Shown: positions 59,626 to 64,000 of the stretch, in pieces
Position numbering within the stretch: position 1 is the stretch's first letter
How the letters are laid out: each line of letters starts with the position of its first letter
NCBI GenBank assembly: GCA_017626135.1
Contig: JAGAJI010000033.1
Location: forward strand, 1-64,000
Length of the DNA stretch: 64,000 bases
Direction of reading: 5' to 3'
Origin: Clostridia bacterium
GTDB taxonomy: Bacteria > Bacillota > Clostridia > Christensenellales > Borkfalkiaceae
Notes under the pieces: generated by a model
What the model was told of the DNA's origin: nothing
Databases searched by the model: none
What the model saw: the letters and a program-made list of their open reading frames with translations, nothing else
Position numbers and translations under genes: made by a program

Positions 59626-61320
59626 CTATGCACTTGTCCGCGGCTGTATGTTTTTCAGAGAAATAATTCCCTCAAAAATTTCCTTCGCGCACGGAGCGGC
59701 GACGACGCTTCCGTAATAGGCGCCCTGCGGCTGGTCAACCGTCACGAGGGTCAGATACTTAGGCTCGTCGGCAGGGAAAAATCCCACGAACGAGGACACG
59801 TATTTCCCGACGGCGATCCTTCCGTTCTCGTATTTCTGCGCCGTACCCGTCTTGCCGCCCACGCGGTACCCTTCGATATACGCCTTTTTTCCGCTTCCCT
59901 CGCGAACGACTCCTTCCAGCATTTCCCTTAAAATTTTGGACGCCTCTTCGCTGATCGTCCTGTTTTTCACCTCCGTTTGCGCCGTTTGCAACACGTAGCC
60001 GTCCTCCGCGTAAATCCGCTTGACGAGGCGCGGCGTATAGTAATAGCCACCGTTCACCGCAGACGCCGCGGCGCAGGCGAGTTGGATCCCCGACACGGCG
60101 ATCGTCTGCCCGAATCCGATACGGGCAAGGTCGCAATCGCGCACGACGGACTCCGCCAACAGCAAGCCGTACGCCTCGCCGCTGAAATCGATCCCCGTCT
60201 TTTTTCCAAACCCGAAAGCGGCAAGATATTCGTAAAAGGTTTCCTTGCCCAAGGACAACGCAATATCCGTAAAGCAGGGATTACAACTCGTGTTCAACGC
60301 GTCGGAAAGCGTTTGATTGCAATGTTTGCCGTTCGCATGATTGCTCCAACATTTGACCGTCGTACCGTCCACGAAACGGGTACGGGAGCTCGGGAAAATA
60401 TAGCTCGTGGAAAAGGCTTTGGGATTGCCTTGCAAATGTTCCTCGATATCTGCCGCCGAGGTGATGATTTTGAAGGTGGAACCCGGCTCGTACACGTCGC
60501 TGATCGTGCGATTTCGCGTGAGCGTATTCAAAAGCGCGGCGTCCTCTCTCGGCACCTCGTTCAAATCGTACGAGGGATAGCCCGCAAGCGCCAACACCTC
60601 GAAGGTATTGACGTCTAAAACGATGCAGGACGCGGCGTTGGGATCGTACGCGTTCGCCATCTTTTCAAGCGTACTCTCCACGATTTCCTGAATCCCGTAA
60701 TCGATGGTCAGCTCCACGTGATAGCCGTTTTCCGCAGGCAGATAGGCAGCGACGCTGTCCTCGATCTCGATGCCGACGAGGTCGGTTTCATAGAGAAGTT
60801 CCCCTCTTTTCCCTGCCAGATAGGATTCGTAGTATTTCTCGATCCCCGTCGTGCCCACGTTGTCCGACGAGGTGAAGCCGAGCACCTGACACAGTGCGTC
60901 GCCCTTGGGATAGTAGCGGATATTATCGCGCGAATAGTAGACGCCGTCTAACGAAAGTTCCGACAGGTTGGCGATCTCCCCCTTGCCCACCTTTTTGGCG
61001 ATCGTCACTTCCGACGCCTTCTTTTTGGTGAGTCTCTCGTAGAGTGTTTCTTGCTCCATATGCAAAACTTGAGACAAAAGTGCTGCCGTCCCTTCCGTAT
61101 CCTTGACGGCGTTGGAGCGCGCGAACACGGTGTACGCCGTGGAATTGTCCGCCAGCACGACCCCGTTGCGGTCGGTGATCTTGCCGCGCTCCGCGACGAT
61201 GGGAAGTTCTCTCGTCCATTGATCGAGCGCCCGATAGCCGAGTTCCTCGCTCCAAATCACCTGTACGTAAAAAAATCGACCGAATAAAAGACAAAAAAGA
61301 AAGGTTATCGCCACAATCAT
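59626..61320 (-). CDS. Septal class B penicillin-binding protein (FtsI/SpoVD-like)
   Basis: The 564-residue transpeptidase cross-links septal peptidoglycan. It has one membrane helix at the N-terminus, a dimerisation domain (about 30-210), and a transpeptidase domain with STFK in EPGSTFKIITS, SNH as the SxN motif, and KTGTAQ. No PASTA domain follows, unlike vegetative Bacillus PBP2B. The place between ftsL and murE fits FtsI; a SpoVD-type role in spore cortex is also possible. The ATG at 61320 begins directly in the membrane helix; see the separate finding on its start. Confidence 0.92.
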   Translation of the reverse strand: MIVAITFLFCLLFGRFFYVQVIWSEELGYRALDQWTRELPIVAERGKITDRNGVVLADNSTAYTVFARSNAVKDTEGTAALLSQVLHMEQETLYERLTKKKASEVTIAKKVGKGEIANLSELSLDGVYYSRDNIRYYPKGDALCQVLGFTSSDNVGTTGIEKYYESYLAGKRGELLYETDLVGIEIEDSVAAYLPAENGYHVELTIDYGIQEIVESTLEKMANAYDPNAASCIVLDVNTFEVLALAGYPSYDLNEVPREDAALLNTLTRNRTISDVYEPGSTFKIITSAADIEEHLQGNPKAFSTSYIFPSSRTRFVDGTTVKCWSNHANGKHCNQTLSDALNTSCNPCFTDIALSLGKETFYEYLAAFGFGKKTGIDFSGEAYGLLLAESVVRDCDLARIGFGQTIAVSGIQLACAAASAVNGGYYYTPRLVKRIYAEDGYVLQTAQTEVKNRTISEEASKILREMLEGVVREGSGKKAYIEGYRVGGKTGTAQKYENGRIAVGKYVSSFVGFFPADEPKYLTLVTVDQPQGAYYGSVVAAPCAKEIFEGIISLKNIQPRTSA

Positions 61321-61407
61321 GGCAAATAACCTCTTTCGTAAAACCGATATCGAATACTCTGTATGTCGTTGTTTGATAACCGTAAACTCCCGTTTTGATT
61401 TTCTTTT

Positions 61408-62037
61408 TTAATTTTCTGATTTCACCATTCCCTGTGACTCGGCATACTCGCGAATGGTCTCTTCCGACTTCGCGTCTTCAATGCGTTTCTGAACCTGTGC
61501 ATTCTGTTCCACGAGTACGGCTTTCTGTTCTTCCAAACGAGCGATATTCGCGCGCTTGGCGTTGATGGTATAGGTATTTACGCAGATGAGCGAAAGCATG
61601 ACGGTGACCACCGCCACGAACGCCACGATTGCGATCTTCGCCGTCAACGAAAGGGAATACTGCGCTTCCATTCTGACCGCCGCGGCTTGTACGGGCGCGG
61701 CGACCGTCTGCTCTTCGGGGAGCTGCATTCTCTCGAATTTTTCCGTCGTGAAAAGCGCCGCCGTCCTTTGCGAGGCGTACTCGGTGACCGTAGGCACTTG
61801 CGCATACGTAGAAGCATTGCCGCCGTTGGGCGATATGTACGTGGGTTTTTCATGCGCGTTGACGTTCGCCCGAGAGTCGTCTGCTCTACGTTCATCCGTG
61901 CGTACGTCTTCTGCAAATTGCGATGCAATTGCATTTTTCAATCTGTTGTAGTTCTCGCTGATCCGTGCGTTATGTTTTTGTGCCTCTGTTTCGGCGTTAT
62001 AATTCTGAACCTGTGTTTCCTCACGTAACAAATCCAT
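61408..62037 (-). CDS. ftsL: FtsL-like division protein with a long cytoplasmic N-terminus
   Basis: The 209-residue product has a single membrane helix (about 131-153) and a following heptad-like coiled coil (about 158-200), the layout of FtsL. About 130 hydrophilic, Q/A/N-rich residues precede the helix, whereas the usual FtsL has 30-60. The ATG at 62037 has GGAGGA 8-9 bases upstream and is clearly the start. Its position between rsmH and the septal penicillin-binding protein supports FtsL, as primary sequence in this family is poorly kept. Confidence 0.8.
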   Translation of the reverse strand: MDLLREETQVQNYNAETEAQKHNARISENYNRLKNAIASQFAEDVRTDERRADDSRANVNAHEKPTYISPNGGNASTYAQVPTVTEYASQRTAALFTTEKFERMQLPEEQTVAAPVQAAAVRMEAQYSLSLTAKIAIVAFVAVVTVMLSLICVNTYTINAKRANIARLEEQKAVLVEQNAQVQKRIEDAKSEETIREYAESQGMVKSEN

Positions 62038-62087
62038 GATGTCGCTCCTCCGTATTTTTTCCTCTTTCCCCTTTGTTTCGACGCTTC

Positions 62088-63026
62088 TTAAATTCTTTCG
62101 GCAATTCTGAGCTTCGCGCACTTACTTCTCGAATTCTCGTTTATCTCACGTTCGCTCGCCGTGATCGGCTTGCGGGTTATAATCTTGATTTCCGGTTTTT
62201 TCCCACATACGCACACGGGAAAGTTCCCGGGGCACGTACAGGGATTCTCCAACTGTCTGAACGCTTCTTTTACGACCCTGTCCTCCAACGAATGGAAGGT
62301 GAGAATGGCGATCCTGCCTCCTCTTTTCAACCTTCTCGTCAAAGCGATCACCAACTCGTATAAGCCGTCTAATTCTCCGTTGACTTCAATGCGGATCGCT
62401 TGAAAGCTCTTTCTTTCGCAGGGAGCTCCAAAACGGAATTTCGCAGGAATGCTGTTTCTGATGATTTCCGAGAATTCCCCCGTCGTTTTCAGGGGCTGCT
62501 TTTCTCTATACTTCACCACGTTTCTGGCAATCTGTTTGGCAAACGTCTCTTCGCCGTACGTTTTCAATATTCTGGCGAGCGCCTCTTCCGAATAGGTATT
62601 CAAAACGATTTCTGCCGTCAGGTACGCCGAGGTGTTCATGCGCATATCCAGCGGAGCGTTCCCGTCGCGATAGGTGAATCCCCTGTCGCTGTCGTCCAAC
62701 TGATGGGAGGATACCCCGAAATCGAGCAGCGCCCCGTCAATCTGCGAAACCCCTGCGCGGTCAAAGACGATCGAAAAGTCCTTGTAATTCGATTTGTAAA
62801 TTTCAAAACGTCCGTCAAACTCCTTCAAGCGTTCGCTTGCCGCCGCGATGGCTTCATCGTCCAAATCGGTGGCGATCAGTCTGCCGCTCGGAGCCGTCCG
62901 TTTCAAAATCTCGTAGGAATGACCGCCTCCGCCGACCGTGCCGTCGTACCAGATTCCCCCGTCTTTCAGGGCGAGACCTTCCATACATTCTTCCGGCATT
63001 ACGGGTTTGTGCGAAAATTCCAACAT
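62088..63026 (-). CDS. rsmH: 16S rRNA (cytosine-1402 N4)-methyltransferase
   Basis: RsmH (MraW) N4-methylates C1402 of 16S rRNA. The 312-residue product has the family opening HKPVMPEECMEGL, the SAM motif DGTVGGGGHSYEIL, the LLDFGVSSHQLDDSDRGF segment and RGGRIAILTFHSLEDRVVK. A short C-terminal cysteine-containing stretch (CTCPGNFPVCVCG) before the basic end is typical. It follows mraZ by 3 bases and leads into ftsL. Confidence 0.97.
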   Translation of the reverse strand: MLEFSHKPVMPEECMEGLALKDGGIWYDGTVGGGGHSYEILKRTAPSGRLIATDLDDEAIAAASERLKEFDGRFEIYKSNYKDFSIVFDRAGVSQIDGALLDFGVSSHQLDDSDRGFTYRDGNAPLDMRMNTSAYLTAEIVLNTYSEEALARILKTYGEETFAKQIARNVVKYREKQPLKTTGEFSEIIRNSIPAKFRFGAPCERKSFQAIRIEVNGELDGLYELVIALTRRLKRGGRIAILTFHSLEDRVVKEAFRQLENPCTCPGNFPVCVCGKKPEIKIITRKPITASEREINENSRSKCAKLRIAERI

Positions 63027-63029
63027 GGT

Positions 63030-63455
63030 TTATATCCTCAATTTTTCCAACTCTGCGTCGTAATCGACGTCATCCATATATTCGTAATATCTTTCAGCCG
63101 CCCAGATTTCAAGACGGTTCCCTACGCCCAGCGTAACGACGTCCTTCTGAATCCCCGCCATTCTTCGAAGGGACGCCGGGATCACGATTCTCCCCTGCGT
63201 ATCTTCTTCCGCCTGGCTGATACTTGCAAACAACGCCCTCGTGATCTTATTGCTTTCCGAAAGCCCTTCCGACGAAAGAGAGGCGAGCATTTCGTCCAAC
63301 TCCTCGTCCGGCATGACACAGATGCAGTTATTTTTCCCACGGAACAGACTGTAAGGTCTCTTCCCGCCTTCCCCCGTAAGCTCTTTCTTGAACTTGGAGG
63401 GAATACGAAGACGGTTCTTATCGTCCAACTGATGTTCAAACATGCCCGTGTACAT
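63030..63455 (-). CDS. mraZ: Transcriptional regulator MraZ
   Basis: MraZ is a small DNA-binding protein that controls its own division/cell-wall operon. The 141-residue product has two SpoVT-AbrB-like beta domains with the motifs LDDKNRLRIPSKFKKEL and DTQGRIVIPASLRRMAG. It is the first gene of the operon; a GAGGAGG site lies before the ATG and a consensus promoter with GTGGT repeats lies upstream, as expected for an autoregulated gene. Confidence 0.96.
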   Translation of the reverse strand: MYTGMFEHQLDDKNRLRIPSKFKKELTGEGGKRPYSLFRGKNNCICVMPDEELDEMLASLSSEGLSESNKITRALFASISQAEEDTQGRIVIPASLRRMAGIQKDVVTLGVGNRLEIWAAERYYEYMDDVDYDAELEKLRI

Positions 63456-63512
63456 TCGATTTGCCTCCTCGTCCTTTTTGCTATTTTCTCATTTGAAGAA
63501 TAGCTTACCAAT

Positions 63513-63541
63513 ATTATAGACCACTTTTAACCACCTGTCAA
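63513..63541 (-). promoter_or_regulatory. Consensus promoter of the mraZ division operon
   Basis: TTGACA (63541-63536) and TATAAT (63518-63513) are 17 bases apart on the minus strand, about 57 bases before the mraZ start codon. Confidence 0.93.
63520..63534 (-). promoter_or_regulatory. Probable MraZ operator boxes
   Basis: Two GTGGT boxes on the minus strand (63534-63530 and 63524-63520) are exactly 10 bases apart and lie between the -35 and -10 boxes. A third AAGTGGT lies at 63592-63598. MraZ is known to bind repeated (A)GTGG(G/T)-type boxes in its own promoter; binding here is inferred. Confidence 0.6.
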
Positions 63542-63599
63542 GTATTTCACGATAATTTTATTAAATTTTTTTCGATTTTTCTTATTTTTTAACCACTTT

Positions 63600-64000
63600 T
63601 TACCCCAAAAAGCCATCTTGCTTGCGAACGTATGTTTGTTTGTATATTTTTTCGTTATTTTCGGCACTTTCGCCCAAGAAGACGACCTCCCCTTTCCCCT
63701 GATTTTTCAAGGGATTGAGGGGGGTTTGATACAAACGTTTGTTTGCTTTTTTGTCCGCCTCTTTCCCGAGGGGATTTTGGGGGAAAATCGTGGTCGAAAA
63801 TCCCAAATTTTTCAGTTCGAAAACGTCGGGTGGTCGCCCGTCCCTATTTCCCCTCAAAAGGGTGTAAAGTCGACGCGCGATCCCCCCATTGCCGTGGTAG
63901 ACGGGACAGGCGTAATACGCCGCAATCTGCGCTTCAATATATACGTAATGCGTACATCCCAGCACCACGCCGTCCGCTTTTTGGCGCGGCAAAAAGGGAG
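63600..64000 (-). CDS. murI: Glutamate racemase, C-terminal part (cut by window edge)
   Basis: The visible 130-odd codons run off the window's right edge. They carry the second catalytic cysteine motif VVLGCTHY, then a HGNGGIARRLYTLL segment that matches the family's late helix. MurI makes D-glutamate for MurD's reaction. After that helix come about 54 residues with several G- and P-containing turns (RPPDVFEL, PQNPLGKEAD, PLNPLKNQGK), then VVFLGESAENNEKIY, which looks like the normal C-terminal strand and helix. The 54 residues seem to be an insertion. The gene is located directly upstream of the mraZ promoter. Confidence 0.8.
   Translation of the reverse strand, partial: PFLPRQKADGVVLGCTHYVYIEAQIAAYYACPVYHGNGGIARRLYTLLRGNRDGRPPDVFELKNLGFSTTIFPQNPLGKEADKKANKRLYQTPLNPLKNQGKGEVVFLGESAENNEKIYKQTYVRKQDGFLG

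Overview
The window reads as chromosomal core DNA from an anaerobic, endospore-forming member of the Bacillota, class Clostridia, probably an uncultured gut-type lineage. The evidence is a complete eight-gene spoIIIA operon, spoIVB and a GerW-family gene, a MurE with the meso-diaminopimelate signature DNPR plus lysA, an IspH-ribosomal protein S1 fusion, a sodium-pumping decarboxylase cluster, and sigma-A promoters of the TTGACA-17-TATAAT type. The genus cannot be named from sequence alone. Almost every gene lies on the minus strand, so the window is best read from right to left. The only plus-strand genes are tRNA-Trp and a HAD phosphatase gene near 35 kb. There is no insertion sequence, prophage, CRISPR array or recognisable defence island.

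Reading order on the minus strand, from the right end: the 3' part of murI; the division and cell-wall cluster mraZ-rsmH-ftsL-pbp-murE-mraY-murD-ftsW-murA-divIB, then ftsA-ftsZ from their own promoter; murC; ftsK-rimO-pgsA-cinA-recA; rny; tRNA-Thr; an ABC exporter gene and mgtC. Next comes the convergent HAD gene, the tRNA-Trp locus with duplicated 3' debris, rnhA and a TVP38-type membrane protein gene. A carboxyltransferase / sodium-pump operon follows (mmdA-like, gamma subunit, biotin carrier, beta subunit, oadA), then a BaiN/HI0933-type flavoprotein gene.

The left half holds an aroH-cmk fusion, plsC, the ispH-rpsA fusion, htpG, spoIIIAA-AH, a yqhY (Asp23) gene, and nusB-folD-ispA-dxs-tlyA-nadK-argR-recN. 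Then come spoIVB, a dacF-type gene, lysA, an M50 protease gene, scpA-scpB, a DUF2953-type gene, a gerW-type gene, a second DD-carboxypeptidase gene, and the first codons of what looks like rluB. These groups fit together as peptidoglycan precursor synthesis and septation, mother-cell/forespore communication (SpoIIIA channel and SpoIVB signalling protease), the MEP isoprenoid route (dxs, ispA, ispH), chromosome segregation (ScpAB, FtsK), and energy conservation by sodium-coupled decarboxylation.

The less ordinary signals are small. A paired 13-bp palindrome is inserted in frame in the flavoprotein gene, and one intergenic copy overlaps a possible sporulation promoter. An intrinsic terminator covers the start of the DUF2953-type gene. 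The tRNA-Trp 3' end and its terminator are partly duplicated opposite a perfect antisense promoter. AroH and Cmk are fused. The decarboxylase operon carries two kinds of carboxyltransferase. CinA has lost its N-terminal motif, and MurI has an apparent in-frame insert. I did not see a clearly new multi-gene system.
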